DNA from: CAVPHV01 sp963704825
GTDB taxonomy: Bacteria; Actinomycetota; Acidimicrobiia; Spongiisociales; UBA5794
NCBI GenBank assembly: GCA_963704825.1
Contig: CAVPHV010000017.1
Span: forward strand, 434,001-498,000
Direction of reading: 5' to 3'
DNA length: 64,000 bases
The number at the start of each line of letters is the position of its first letter. Within the stretch, counting starts at the first letter, position 1. Of this stretch, positions 56,089-64,000 are shown piece after piece. The notes beneath the pieces are model-generated. The model was not told where the DNA came from and did not search any database. It worked only from the letters and a program-made list of their open reading frames with translations. The position numbers and the translations under genes were made by a program.

Positions 56089-57005
56089 GCGAGGGAACGC
56101 TCACGTCGGTCCCCGGCGTCGCCGTCGGCCACTACACCGACGTCGTCGCCGCCACCGGGGTAACGGCCATGGTCTTCCCTGAGCCAAATGTGGCGGCCGT
56201 CGACCTGCGAGGCGCCGCACCGGGGACCCGCGAGGTTGGTCTGCTCGGGCCGGGGATGAAGGTCGAAACGATCCAGGGGCTGGTGTTCTCGGGCGGGAGC
56301 GCCTTCGGTCTCGCTGCGGCCGACGGAGTCGTCAGGGAGATTGCAGCTGAGGGACGCGGCCACCCCACTCCGGCGGGGCCGGTGCCGATTGTGCCCTCAG
56401 CCATCATCTACGACCTGCTGATTGGTGACGGAACCGTGCGGCCCGGACCTGCCGAAGGGGCCGCGGCCTATCGTGCCAGAACCTTCGACCCGGTGACAAT
56501 GGGCAGCGTCGGTGCCGGAACCGGCGCCGTCGTCGCCGGGTGGAGAGGCAACGACGCGGTCCGCAAGGGTGGGGTCGGCTCGGCCGCAACGACGGTAGGT
56601 GAGGCAACTCTCGGCGCCCTCGTAGTCCTCAACGCGGTCGGTGACGTCTTCACTCTCGAGGGATCGGCGCTGACCGGTGGGTCGCTCGTGCCCCCTCCGG
56701 CACCTGCCGGGATCAGAGCTCTCGAGCAGACGACGCTGGTGGCATTGGCCACGGACGCCGCTGCCTCGCGCACCGATCTGATGCGTATTGCCGTTCGCGC
56801 TCACGACGCCCTGGCCGTGTGCCTGCGACCCTCACACACCCGCTACGACGGTGACGCCGTGTTTGCGGTCTCGTGTGGGAGCCGAGTGACCGACCCCGAC
56901 GAGCTCGGTGAGGCCACCTTCCGGATCGTGGGTCGCGCCATCGAATTGGCAGTGACTCGGGCCCAATCCGTCGCTGGGATTCCCGTCGTAGAGTTGCGGT
57001 CATGA
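56085..57005 (+). CDS. P1-family peptidase (DmpA/cysteine-transferase-like)
   Basis: The 306-residue protein belongs to the self-cleaving Ntn-like DmpA group (L-aminopeptidase/D-esterase). It shows VFSGGSAFGLAAADGV, GATLG-like EATLGALVVLNAVGDV and EQTTLVALATDAA, where the chain is expected to cut itself and expose a Thr nucleophile. The natural substrate is unknown; these enzymes clip small N-terminal peptides or amides. Being next to alr, a role in D-amino acid peptides is possible. It overlaps alr and the UDG gene by 4 bp each. Confidence 0.92.
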   Translation: MSEGTLTSVPGVAVGHYTDVVAATGVTAMVFPEPNVAAVDLRGAAPGTREVGLLGPGMKVETIQGLVFSGGSAFGLAAADGVVREIAAEGRGHPTPAGPVPIVPSAIIYDLLIGDGTVRPGPAEGAAAYRARTFDPVTMGSVGAGTGAVVAGWRGNDAVRKGGVGSAATTVGEATLGALVVLNAVGDVFTLEGSALTGGSLVPPPAPAGIRALEQTTLVALATDAAASRTDLMRIAVRAHDALAVCLRPSHTRYDGDAVFAVSCGSRVTDPDELGEATFRIVGRAIELAVTRAQSVAGIPVVELRS

Positions 57006-57679
57006 CCGAGATGAGCGCCGGTGTCCGTGCCGCAGAACTCCACTCGTTGGAGCAGGAAGCCGCGGGCTGCACGCGATGCCGCCTGGCGGAGAGCCGCACC
57101 CAGGTCGTGTTTGGCGCCGGGGCGCCCGATGCCGACGTCATGATCGTTGGCGAGGGCCCGGGCCGGCGCGAAGACGAGCAGGGGCTTCCCTTCGTCGGAC
57201 CATCGGGCCGGCTGCTCGAGCAACTCCTCGGCGAGATCGGGCTGGAACGGTCCGAGGTATACATCGGCAACGTGGTCAAGTGTCGCCCTCCGCAAAACCG
57301 CGACCCGCGCCCAGACGAGATCGACGAGTGCAAGGGCTACTTGCGGGCTCAGCTGACGCTGGTGGACCCCAAGGTCGTCCTCACCCTTGGCAACTTCTCA
57401 TCGAAGCTCCTGCTGCGTACCGAGACCGGGATCACCAAGTTGCGCGGCCACGCCTACCCGTGGTGGGGACGACAACTGGTACCCACCTTCCATCCGGCTG
57501 CGGCGCTGCGAGGCAGTGCTCGAGTCCTCGAGGAGATGCGCTACGACTTCGCTCTTGTCGCCGAGGTGGTCGCCGGGCGGAGCGATGCCCCCGACCCAAC
57601 GCCGATCCGATCCGATGCCCCGCCCGAGGCTGCGACGGATGATCCTCCCGAACCCGAGCAGATGGGTCTGTTCTCATGA
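57002..57679 (+). CDS. uracil-DNA glycosylase, iron-sulfur family 4
   Basis: This enzyme removes uracil from DNA. The 225-residue protein has iron-sulfur cysteines Cys23/Cys26 (GCTRCRLAESR) and a CX15C pair (VVKC...DEC), the active-site GEGPGRREDEQGLPFVG and the C-terminal TFHPAAALR. A Pro/Asp-rich tail of about 35 residues ends MGLFS. ATG overlaps the previous stop and the stop overlaps tsaE. Confidence 0.95.
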   Translation: MTEMSAGVRAAELHSLEQEAAGCTRCRLAESRTQVVFGAGAPDADVMIVGEGPGRREDEQGLPFVGPSGRLLEQLLGEIGLERSEVYIGNVVKCRPPQNRDPRPDEIDECKGYLRAQLTLVDPKVVLTLGNFSSKLLLRTETGITKLRGHAYPWWGRQLVPTFHPAAALRGSARVLEEMRYDFALVAEVVAGRSDAPDPTPIRSDAPPEAATDDPPEPEQMGLFS

Positions 57680-58131
57680 TCATGTCCGCCCGCTCGCTAT
57701 CGCCATCCGACACGCTGGGGCTCGGTCGCGCCCTGGCTCAGCAATTGCGGGCCGGCGACATCGTGCTGTTGTCGGGAAGGCTGGGGTGCGGCAAGACGCT
57801 CTTTGCTGCCGGCGTGGCCGAAGGCCTCGGAGCCCAAGAGCAAGTGACTAGTCCTAGTTTCGTAATCGCCCAGACGTACGAAGGATTCCTACCGATCGTT
57901 CATGCCGACGTCTACCGGCTCGGCTCGACGGGCGAATTCGACGACTTGGAGCTGCCCGAGGCCGCTCGTGACGGTGTGCTGCTCATCGAGTGGGGCGATG
58001 CCGTTACGGCCGTGCTTCCTCCGGATCACCTCATCGTCGAGATCACCATCACCGGGGAAGAGGAACGACTCGTGCGGTTCGTTCCCGTGGGAGCATGGGA
58101 GTCGCGTTCGTTGGGAGAGCTCGAATCGTGA
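57676..58131 (+). CDS. tsaE: tRNA t6A-modification ATPase TsaE
   Basis: TsaE is the ATPase of the TsaBDE complex that makes t6A37 in ANN-decoding tRNAs. The 151-residue protein has the P-loop SGRLGCGKT, SPSFVIAQTYEG and the Walker B-like LLIEWGD. Both ends overlap neighbours by 4 bp. Confidence 0.97.
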   Translation: MIMSARSLSPSDTLGLGRALAQQLRAGDIVLLSGRLGCGKTLFAAGVAEGLGAQEQVTSPSFVIAQTYEGFLPIVHADVYRLGSTGEFDDLELPEAARDGVLLIEWGDAVTAVLPPDHLIVEITITGEEERLVRFVPVGAWESRSLGELES

Positions 58132-58844
58132 AGATACTGGCAATAGAAACGGCAACACCATCGTCGTCTGTCGCTCTCGGGGAGGACTCCGACGTGGTCG
58201 CAATGTCGGTCCACACCGATCGCCGCGGTCACGTTGGGTTTCTGGTGCCCGCGATCGACTTCTGCTTCGACCAGGCGGGATGGGCATCTGAGGACATCGA
58301 CCTCATTGCCGTCGACGTCGGGCCCGGCCCCTTCACGGGCCTCCGGGCGGGGATCTCTGCAGCCCAGGCGATCGCCGCCGCGGTGGGGGTGCCGATCGTC
58401 ACCGTGAGTTCCCTGACCGTTCTTGCGCTTCGGGCGGCCACCGGGAGGCGTCGCATCTGGCCCATCGTCGACGTTCGCCGCGGCGAAGTGGCAACGGCGC
58501 CCTACCGCCCGGTCCCCGGCGGTGTCGTGCTCGACGGGCCGGCGGAGACGGTCACCACGGATGAGTTTCGGGCACTGATCGACGCCGACCCGGCGGACAC
58601 GCTGCTGGTCGGCGAGTGGCAGGCTCTGCCCTCCGGGACGCTGCGCGGCTTGCACGGCGTCAAGACCGGTCGTCCCCGCTATCCCGCGGCCGACGTCATC
58701 CTGGAGATCGCCGCGTTGCGCGCCGCTCACGACGAGTACGCCGGAGCCGAGGAAATCCGGCCGCTCTACATGCGAGAGCCCGACGCCCGCATCAACTGGA
58801 CGGACTTCCGTGAGGAGGGAATGTGGCCGGGGGCCGCCTCATGA
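58128..58844 (+). CDS. tsaB: tRNA t6A-modification protein TsaB
   Basis: TsaB is the scaffold partner of TsaD. The 238-residue actin-like protein begins KILAIETATPSSSVALGEDS and contains VDVGPGPFTGLRAGISAAQA. GTG 58128 overlaps the tsaE stop. The TGA overlaps rimI. Confidence 0.97.
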   Translation: MKILAIETATPSSSVALGEDSDVVAMSVHTDRRGHVGFLVPAIDFCFDQAGWASEDIDLIAVDVGPGPFTGLRAGISAAQAIAAAVGVPIVTVSSLTVLALRAATGRRRIWPIVDVRRGEVATAPYRPVPGGVVLDGPAETVTTDEFRALIDADPADTLLVGEWQALPSGTLRGLHGVKTGRPRYPAADVILEIAALRAAHDEYAGAEEIRPLYMREPDARINWTDFREEGMWPGAAS

Positions 58845-59371
58845 CGACGCCGCGCCCACCGGCCACTGCCGATCGGCTCACGATCCGGCCGATGCAGACG
58901 GGAGATATCGACGCCGTGGCCAACCTCGAGATCGAGGTCTATCCCCAGCCTTGGTCGACCACGGTGTTCCGGGAGGAGTTGGCGCTGGCCAACCGCCGCT
59001 ACGTCGTGGCGGAGGATGGGACGGGAGTCATCATCGGCTACGCCGGTCTGCTGCTCGTTGAGGAAGACGCTCATGTCACCACGCTGGCGGTCGATCCGCG
59101 GGTGCGGCGCCGCCGGTTGGGAAGCCGCTTGATGCTTGCTCTCGTGGCCGCCTCGCGCATGGCTGCGGCTCGGCATCTCACTCTCGAAGTGCGGATGTCG
59201 AACGTCTCGGCGCGGCGTCTCTATGAGCAGTTTGGGTTTGCCCCGGTGGGGATCCGCAAGAACTACTACCGCGATGAGGATGCCCTCGTGATGTGGGCGA
59301 TCGACATCGACACGGAGGAGTACCGGCAGCGCGTCGCAGGAATCGAAGCCGGCTTGGCGGAGGTGGGCTGA
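58841..59371 (+). CDS. rimI: GNAT N-acetyltransferase RimI (S18-alanine type)
   Basis: The 176-residue GNAT protein has the acetyl-CoA motif VDPRVRRRRLGSRLMLALVA and ARRLYEQFGFAPVGIRKNYY, typical of RimI. It acetylates the N-terminal Ala of S18 or another protein. ATG 58841 overlaps the tsaB stop; GTG 58823 would add 6 residues. The tsaB-rimI-tsaD order is widespread. Confidence 0.95.
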   Translation: MTTPRPPATADRLTIRPMQTGDIDAVANLEIEVYPQPWSTTVFREELALANRRYVVAEDGTGVIIGYAGLLLVEEDAHVTTLAVDPRVRRRRLGSRLMLALVAASRMAAARHLTLEVRMSNVSARRLYEQFGFAPVGIRKNYYRDEDALVMWAIDIDTEEYRQRVAGIEAGLAEVG

Positions 59372-59372
59372 T

Positions 59373-60386
59373 ATGGCGAACCAACCACTCATCCTCGGCA
59401 TCGAGACCAGCTGCGACGAAACCGGTGTTGCAGTGGTGTCGGGCCTCGACGTACGGTCGACGGTACTGGGGACCCAGACCGACGCCCACGCCAGATTCGG
59501 CGGTGTTGTGCCCGAGGTGGCGGCCCGTGCCCACGTGGAAGCGATCCGTCCGCTGGTGCACCGCGCGCTACGCAGCGCCGGTGTTCACTCTGGTGAACTC
59601 GACGCCATCGCCGCAACGCAGGGCCCCGGACTGTCTGGGGCGCTGCTGGTGGGGTTCTCGTTCGGCAAGGCGCTCGCCTGGAGCCTGGGCAAGCCGTTCC
59701 TGGCGATCGACCACATGGAGGGGCACCTGTTTGCTCCCCGGCTCGAACACCCGGACTATCGGCCCCCGGCCATCGTGTTGTTGGCCTCGGGTGGCCACAG
59801 CCAGATCGTGTATATGCGGGAGTGGGGTCAGTACGAGGTCCTCGGCATGACGATCGACGATGCGGCGGGTGAGGCATTCGACAAGCTGGCTCGCTTCATG
59901 GGGCTCGGCTATCCAGGTGGCCCAGCCATCGACCGCGCCGCCACCGACGGCGACCCGGGTGCGGTTGCCTTTCCCCGTGCGTTGCGTGATCGACCCTACG
60001 ACTTCTCGTTCTCGGGGCTCAAGACCTCCGTCGTGACCTACCTGGAGAAGGCGAAGGCGGCAGGGAACGTGCCGCCGCTCTCCGATGTCGCGGCGTCGAT
60101 CCAGGAGGCCATCGTCGATGTGCTGGTCGACAAGACGTTCAACGCGGTGGATGCCACCGGCGCCGAGGTCGTCGCCGGCGGCGGGGGAGTTCTCGCCAAC
60201 CGGCGCCTCCGTCTGCGGTTCGAAGAAGAGGCGGCAAGTCGGGGGGTCGAGTTGTACCTGCCGGCTCCGGCACTGTGCACCGACAACGGCGCCATGATCG
60301 GCGCCGCCGCCACCTACCGCTTCGAACGGGGCGAATTCGCGCCCTGGAATGCTGATGTCGACCCCGGCCTGCGGCTCGGGCGGTGA
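59373..60386 (+). CDS. tsaD: tRNA N6-threonylcarbamoyltransferase TsaD
   Basis: TsaD transfers threonylcarbamoyl to A37. The 337-residue ASKHA protein has ILGIETSCDETGVAVVSG, metal ligands in HMEGH (114-118), SGGHSQIVYM and GGGVLANRRLR. It starts 1 bp after rimI. The stop overlaps the next GTG. Confidence 0.98.
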   Translation: MANQPLILGIETSCDETGVAVVSGLDVRSTVLGTQTDAHARFGGVVPEVAARAHVEAIRPLVHRALRSAGVHSGELDAIAATQGPGLSGALLVGFSFGKALAWSLGKPFLAIDHMEGHLFAPRLEHPDYRPPAIVLLASGGHSQIVYMREWGQYEVLGMTIDDAAGEAFDKLARFMGLGYPGGPAIDRAATDGDPGAVAFPRALRDRPYDFSFSGLKTSVVTYLEKAKAAGNVPPLSDVAASIQEAIVDVLVDKTFNAVDATGAEVVAGGGGVLANRRLRLRFEEEAASRGVELYLPAPALCTDNGAMIGAAATYRFERGEFAPWNADVDPGLRLGR

Positions 60387-61483
60387 GGCGCGGCTTCCGG
60401 TTGGCCCGGCTGTTTGGCGTCGACATCCTCGTTGACGGCTCGCTGCTGATACTCGTCTTCCTGCTGGCGTGGTCGCTGACGGTTGACTTCGGCTATCGCT
60501 ATCCAGAACTCACCACCGGTGTTCGATTTCTCTATGCCGCCACGACCAGCGTCCTCTTTCTGGGCAGCGTTCTCGTCCACGAGCTGAGCCACTCGGTGGT
60601 GGCGCTGCGCCGCGGGCTCGATGTGCTCCAGATCCGGCTGTTCATCTTTGGTGGTGTTTCCGAGATTCGTGACGATCCGCGCGACCCGGGCGAGGAGTTC
60701 GCCGTCGCTGCCGCGGGTCCACTCGCGTCCCTGATCCTCGGCGCCCTTCTTGCGGGGCTGGGGTATGTGGCGGTTGGCCCGTGGGGGCAAGTGTTCGGTT
60801 TGCTCGGGGTTGCCAACGTGATCCTCGCCGGCTTCAACCTGCTACCCGGCCTGCCCCTCGACGGCGGTCGGCTGCTCCACGCCGCGCTGTGGCGCTGGCG
60901 CGGCGATTCCCAGGCGGCGACCCGGATCGCGGTGGGTTCGGGCCGGATCCTCGGGCTCGGTCTGGCGGGTGTCGGCATCCTCACGTTCTTCACGGGGGCG
61001 GTCTTCGCCGGGCTTTGGGCGATGGCCGTCGGCTGGTTCATGTACCAGGCGGCCATGGGAGCGAAGGCCCGGGCTGACTTCGTCGCCAAGATCGGCGGTG
61101 CCAAGGTCGGCGACGTCATGCGTCCGGTTGCCGCCGCGGTGGATGGCGATATGGCAGTGACCGAGGTCGTGGCCCTGTTCGGCTTCGGACCGCGTTTGCC
61201 ATCACTGCCGGTCGAGGTCGACGGCCGGGTGCGAGGGCTCGTCGGCGACCGCGAGATCGGATCTCTCTCCGACGAGGAGCGTTCGACCCGCACCGCCGTC
61301 GAGGTGATGACCACTATCGGTCCTGCCGATGTCGTCGCGGCGGATACCCCGCTCGAGACGTTCTTTGCCCGCGAGGCTGGGGCGACCATGCGAGCTGTCG
61401 TCGTCGCCGACGGTCGTGTCGTGGGAGTTGTCACCGCGCGCGAAGTCGCCCATCTGTTTGGCAAGTCGGCCGGAATGTCTTAG
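60383..61483 (+). CDS. site-2 protease family protein with CBS domains
   Basis: The 366-residue membrane metalloprotease has zinc motif HELSH (66-70), NLLPGLPLDGGRLL as the second site, about six hydrophobic segments, and a C-terminal pair of CBS-like units (about 243-360: VGDVMRPVAAAVDGDMAVTE; VGVVTAREVAHLFG). CBS domains bind adenosyl compounds, so activity may follow energy state. GTG 60383 overlaps the tsaD stop. The stop codon lies in the first CIRCE-like repeat of the groESL control region. The other M50 protease in the window, at 17371, lacks CBS domains. Confidence 0.93.
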   Translation: MRRGFRLARLFGVDILVDGSLLILVFLLAWSLTVDFGYRYPELTTGVRFLYAATTSVLFLGSVLVHELSHSVVALRRGLDVLQIRLFIFGGVSEIRDDPRDPGEEFAVAAAGPLASLILGALLAGLGYVAVGPWGQVFGLLGVANVILAGFNLLPGLPLDGGRLLHAALWRWRGDSQAATRIAVGSGRILGLGLAGVGILTFFTGAVFAGLWAMAVGWFMYQAAMGAKARADFVAKIGGAKVGDVMRPVAAAVDGDMAVTEVVALFGFGPRLPSLPVEVDGRVRGLVGDREIGSLSDEERSTRTAVEVMTTIGPADVVAADTPLETFFAREAGATMRAVVVADGRVVGVVTAREVAHLFGKSAGMS

Positions 61484-61559
61484 CAGTCAGGAATATCGTC
61501 TGCTAGCACTCGGTTGTTGAGACTGCTATCCTTTAGCAATTGAAGGTACCGACTGCTAA
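61480..61559 (+). promoter_or_regulatory. triple CIRCE-like array and groESL promoter
   Basis: HrcA binds CIRCE, TTAGCACTC-N9-GAGTGCTAA. Three close matches follow each other, all with N9: 61480-61506 (TTAGCAGTC/GTCTGCTAG), 61503-61529 (CTAGCACTC/GACTGCTAT) and 61533-61559 (TTAGCAATT/GACTGCTAA). The first two share 4 bp. A promoter TAGCAC (61504-61509)-17 bp-TATCCT lies inside the second, so HrcA would block RNA polymerase. Expression should rise on heat or unfolded-protein stress. Confidence 0.82.
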
Positions 61560-61580
61560 TAACGAAGAGGAGGAAACCGG

Positions 61581-61874
61581 ATGAATCTGAAGCCTCTGGG
61601 CGACCGCATCGTCGTGCAGCCCAAGGATGAGGATGAGGCCCGCACCCCAAGCGGTCTCGTCATCCCCGATACCGCAAAAGAGAAGCCCCAACTGGGTCAA
61701 GTACTCGCGGTAGGCCCCGGTCAGTGGAATGAGGACGGCGACGAGCGCATCCCGTTGGATGTAGCCGTCGGCGATCTCGTCTTCTACTCGAAGTACGGGG
61801 GAACTGAAGTCAAGTACGAGGGCGAGGACTACCTGATCCTGTCCGCCCGCGACGTACTCGCCGTATTGGGTTAG
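61581..61874 (+). CDS. groES: co-chaperonin GroES
   Basis: GroES caps the GroEL chamber. The 97-residue protein begins MNLKPLGDRIVVQPKDEDEA and contains the mobile loop TPSGLVIPDTAKEKPQLGQV. ATG 61581 follows GAGGAGG. groEL follows after 15 bp. Confidence 0.98.
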   Translation: MNLKPLGDRIVVQPKDEDEARTPSGLVIPDTAKEKPQLGQVLAVGPGQWNEDGDERIPLDVAVGDLVFYSKYGGTEVKYEGEDYLILSARDVLAVLG

Positions 61875-61889
61875 GAGGACTCACCCCAC

Positions 61890-63527
61890 ATGGCTGCCAA
61901 AGAACTGAGATTCAATGAAGAGGCTCGCCGGAGCCTGCAAACCGGCGTCGACAAACTCGCCAACACCGTCAAGGTGACGCTCGGCCCCAAGGGTCGCAAT
62001 GTCGTGCTCGAGAAGAAGTGGGGTTCGCCCACGATCACGAACGACGGTGTAACCATCGCCAAGGAAATCGAACTGGACGACCCGTACGAGAACATGGGTG
62101 CCCAGCTCGCCAAGGAAGTCGCCAACAAGACGAATGACGTCGCCGGCGACGGAACCACCACTGCCACCGTGCTGGCCCAGGCCATGGTTCGTGACGGGCT
62201 GCGCCTTGTCGCTGCCGGCTCCAACCCCATGGAGATGAAGCGGGGCATCGAAGAGGCCGTCGAGAAGGTCGTTGAGAGCATTCAAGAGATCGCAGTTGCG
62301 GTCGATTCCGAGGCTCGTGACCAGATCGCCTACGTGGCGGCGAACTCGGCCGCAGACCAGACCATCGGCGATCGTATCGCCGAGGCGCTGCAGAAGGTCG
62401 GCAACGAGGGTGTCATCACGGTCGAGGACAGCCAGACGTTCGGCGTCGAGCTGGAGTTCACCGAGGGCATGCAGTTCGACAAGGGCTACATCTCCCCGTA
62501 CTTCATCACCGATCCGGATCGCCAAGAGGCCGTTCTCGAGGATCCGTTCATCCTCATCGTGAACTCGAAGATCACCGCGGTCCAGGATCTGCTTCCCGTG
62601 TTGGAGAAGGTCATGCAGACCGGCAAGGCGATCCTTGTGCTCGCCGAGGATGTCGAGGGTGAGGCTTTGGCCACGCTCGTCGTCAACAAGATCCGCGGCA
62701 CGTTCGCCTCTGTGGCCGTCAAGGCACCTGGATTCGGCGAGCGTCGCAAGGCCATGCTGCAGGACATCGCGATCCTCACCGGCGCGACCGTCATCAGCGA
62801 AGAGGTCGGGCTCAAGCTCGAGAACGTGACGATTGACTTGCTCGGCAAGGCTCGCAAGGTCGTCATCTCCAAGGACGACACCACGATCGTTGAGGGTGGC
62901 GGAAGCCACGCCGAGGTCGAGGCTCGGGTGCGCCAGATCCGTCAGGAGATCGACAACTCGGACTCCGATTGGGATCGTGAGAAGCTCGCTGAGCGACTCG
63001 CCAAGCTCTCCGGCGGCGTTGCCGTTATCAAGGTTGGCGCTGCCACCGAGGTGGAGCTCAAGGAGAAGAAGCACCGCATCGAGGACGCCATCCAGGCCAC
63101 TCGTGCAGCCGTTGAAGAGGGCATCGTGCCCGGTGGTGGTGTTGCTCTGCTCCGTGCCCAGGACGCTATCGACAAGCTGCGTGGCGGCACCGATGACGTC
63201 AAAGTTGGTCGCCAGCTCGTCAAGACGTCGCTCGAGGCGCCGCTTCGCCAGATCGCCATCAACGCCGGCCACGAGGGTGGCGTTGTCGTCGAGCATGTGA
63301 AGAATGCCGAGAACGGTGTTGGCTTCAACGCCGCCACCGGTCAGTACGAAGACCTGATGGCGGCCGGGATCATCGATCCGGCCAAGGTCACCCGGTCGAC
63401 GCTGCAAAACGCTGCTTCCATCGCGGCGCTGCTCATCACCACCGAGGCGCTCGTCGCCGAGGAGAAGGTAGATGAGCCCGCCGGTGGCCACGGCCACCCC
63501 GGCGGCGGCATGGAAGGCATGATGTAA
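61890..63527 (+). CDS. groEL: chaperonin GroEL
   Basis: GroEL folds proteins in a double ring. The 545-residue protein has the ATP site motif DVAGDGTTTATVLAQAM, KVTLGPKGRNVVLEKKWGSP and a C-terminal tail of mixed type (GGHGHPGGGMEGMM). The His plus GGM ending resembles one of the two usual actinobacterial GroEL tail types combined. ATG 61890 follows AGGAGG at 11 bp. Confidence 0.98.
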   Translation: MAAKELRFNEEARRSLQTGVDKLANTVKVTLGPKGRNVVLEKKWGSPTITNDGVTIAKEIELDDPYENMGAQLAKEVANKTNDVAGDGTTTATVLAQAMVRDGLRLVAAGSNPMEMKRGIEEAVEKVVESIQEIAVAVDSEARDQIAYVAANSAADQTIGDRIAEALQKVGNEGVITVEDSQTFGVELEFTEGMQFDKGYISPYFITDPDRQEAVLEDPFILIVNSKITAVQDLLPVLEKVMQTGKAILVLAEDVEGEALATLVVNKIRGTFASVAVKAPGFGERRKAMLQDIAILTGATVISEEVGLKLENVTIDLLGKARKVVISKDDTTIVEGGGSHAEVEARVRQIRQEIDNSDSDWDREKLAERLAKLSGGVAVIKVGAATEVELKEKKHRIEDAIQATRAAVEEGIVPGGGVALLRAQDAIDKLRGGTDDVKVGRQLVKTSLEAPLRQIAINAGHEGGVVVEHVKNAENGVGFNAATGQYEDLMAAGIIDPAKVTRSTLQNAASIAALLITTEALVAEEKVDEPAGGHGHPGGGMEGMM

Positions 63528-63536
63528 CACAAGAGC

Positions 63537-63613
63537 CTTTGCTTCGGCCGAAGGCCGAAGCAAAGACCAAGCGAAGGGGTTTCGAGATCGAACAGATCTC
63601 GAAACCCCTTCGC
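63537..63613 (+). terminator. two long perfect hairpins after groEL
   Basis: The first has a 13-bp stem (63537-63565, CTTTGCTTCGGCC, loop GAA). The second has a 19-bp perfect stem (63571-63613, GCGAAGGGGTTTCGAGATC, loop GAACA). They lie 9 and 43 bp after the groEL stop. No T-run follows the second. They probably stop or protect the groESL message; the length of the second is unusual. Confidence 0.75.
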
Positions 63614-63755
63614 CGCGTCGGTGCTCTTGCACCGGCGCTACGGCGGGGTTGTGGATGGGCGTGAGGTGGGTGCGGTGCCGCGTCGGTGCTTTTGTGTCGG
63701 CGCTACGGCGGGGTTGTGGATGGGCGTGAGGTGGGTGCGGTGCCGCGTCGTGCTT
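63614..63755 (+). repeat. 65-bp tandem repeat, two copies and a fragment
   Basis: The unit 63614-63678 is repeated at 63679-63743 with about five base changes clustered near its start; 63744-63755 begins a third copy. No gene is seen in it. A further GC-rich inverted repeat (GGCGGC...GCCGCC) lies near 63763-63796. Confidence 0.88.
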
Positions 63756-63812
63756 CTCATTCGGCGGCCCCGCGCGGCTCGGCGCGGGGCGCCGCCCTGC
63801 CCCGAACCCGAC

Positions 63813-63857
63813 GGTTCCGAACCAGCCGCCCGGTTCCGAACCAGCCGCCCGGTTCCG
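63813..63857 (+). repeat. 19-bp direct repeats before the last gene, operator-like
   Basis: GGTTCCGAACCAGCCGCCC occurs at 63813-63831 and 63832-63850, then GGTTCCG again to 63857, directly followed by TTACCCTT. GGTTC-C-GAACC is itself an inverted repeat. Position and phasing (about two helical turns) suggest a protein-binding site over the promoter of the gene at 63872. Confidence 0.6.
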
Positions 63858-63871
63858 TTACCCTTGTGGAG

Positions 63872-64000
63872 ATGGGCACCATTCGTGACTGGGTCTTCAC
63901 CATCCCGTTCCTGATCGCCTTCGGGCTGACGTTGGGGTTCTACGAAATCGTGGGTCGGTTGGCGCTGCTCCGTGGACCGCGGGCGTTCGAGAAGTCGATG
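63872..64000 (+). CDS. N-terminal part of a membrane-associated protein (cut by window end)
   Basis: Only 43 codons are visible: one hydrophobic segment (WVFTIPFLIAFGLTLGFYEI) followed by GRLALLRGPRAFEKSM. This pattern is like the start of actinobacterial PlsC-type lysophospholipid acyltransferases, but the catalytic motif would lie outside the window, so the family is a guess. GTGGAG just before ATG may be the ribosome-binding site. Confidence 0.6.
   Translation, partial: MGTIRDWVFTIPFLIAFGLTLGFYEIVGRLALLRGPRAFEKSM

Overview
This window is a high-GC actinobacterial chromosome segment built around the translation and transcription gene supercluster. The actinobacterial signs are GTG and TTG starts, tRNA-Trp next to secE, a MaoC dehydratase between rpmG and secE (where mycobacteria keep hadABC), a deazaflavin-type nitroreductase and CIRCE-controlled groESL. 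I cannot name the genus. The mix resembles deep-branching Actinomycetota (Acidimicrobiia-like) more than Mycobacteriales or Streptomyces, but that is an inference.

Layout. 0-2 kb: the tail of tRNA-Tyr, tRNA-Thr, tRNA-Met, then tuf copy 1 and rpmG. 2-4 kb: a fused two-hotdog MaoC dehydratase, an ECF sigma factor and a zinc anti-sigma factor. 4-16 kb: tRNA-Trp, secE-nusG, rplKA, rplJL and rpoBC. 16.4-18.6 kb: an accessory insert with two 44-45 residue zinc-ribbon microproteins, a nitroreductase, a site-2 protease and an unknown gene. 18.7-34.5 kb: str, S10 and spc operons (rpsL to secY), including tuf copy 2. 34.7-39 kb: an XRE/membrane-protein pair, adk, map, a glycosyltransferase/acyltransferase pair where infA is usually found, then rpmJ. 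39-41.8 kb: alpha operon. 41.8-49 kb: Nudix hydrolase, lipoprotein, Yip1-type protein, truA, rplM-rpsI, glmM and glmS. 49.2-52.9 kb, minus strand: a SipW-type signal peptidase fused to two RCC1 propellers, preceded by a small TasA/camelysin-like exported protein. 53-61.5 kb: acpS, nnr, alr, a P1 peptidase, a UDG, tsaE-tsaB-rimI-tsaD and a CBS site-2 protease, mostly coupled by stop/start overlaps. 61.5-64 kb: a CIRCE array, groES-groEL, large hairpins and tandem repeats, and the start of one more gene.

Most of the window is housekeeping and highly expressed, with many 1-4 bp stop/start overlaps. The main unusual features are: (1) the SipW-RCC1 fusion, which also carries a SipW-substrate-like segment, next to a free SipW-type substrate; (2) long Ala/Glu/Val-rich acidic tails on L10, S3 and, shorter, L4; (3) two tuf copies that look identical exactly across the coding sequence, with third codon positions almost only G or T; (4) two paralogous zinc-ribbon microproteins; (5) a structured glmS leader whose last arm can pair with the ribosome-binding site; (6) three CIRCE-like repeats before groES; (7) probable leaderless promoters.
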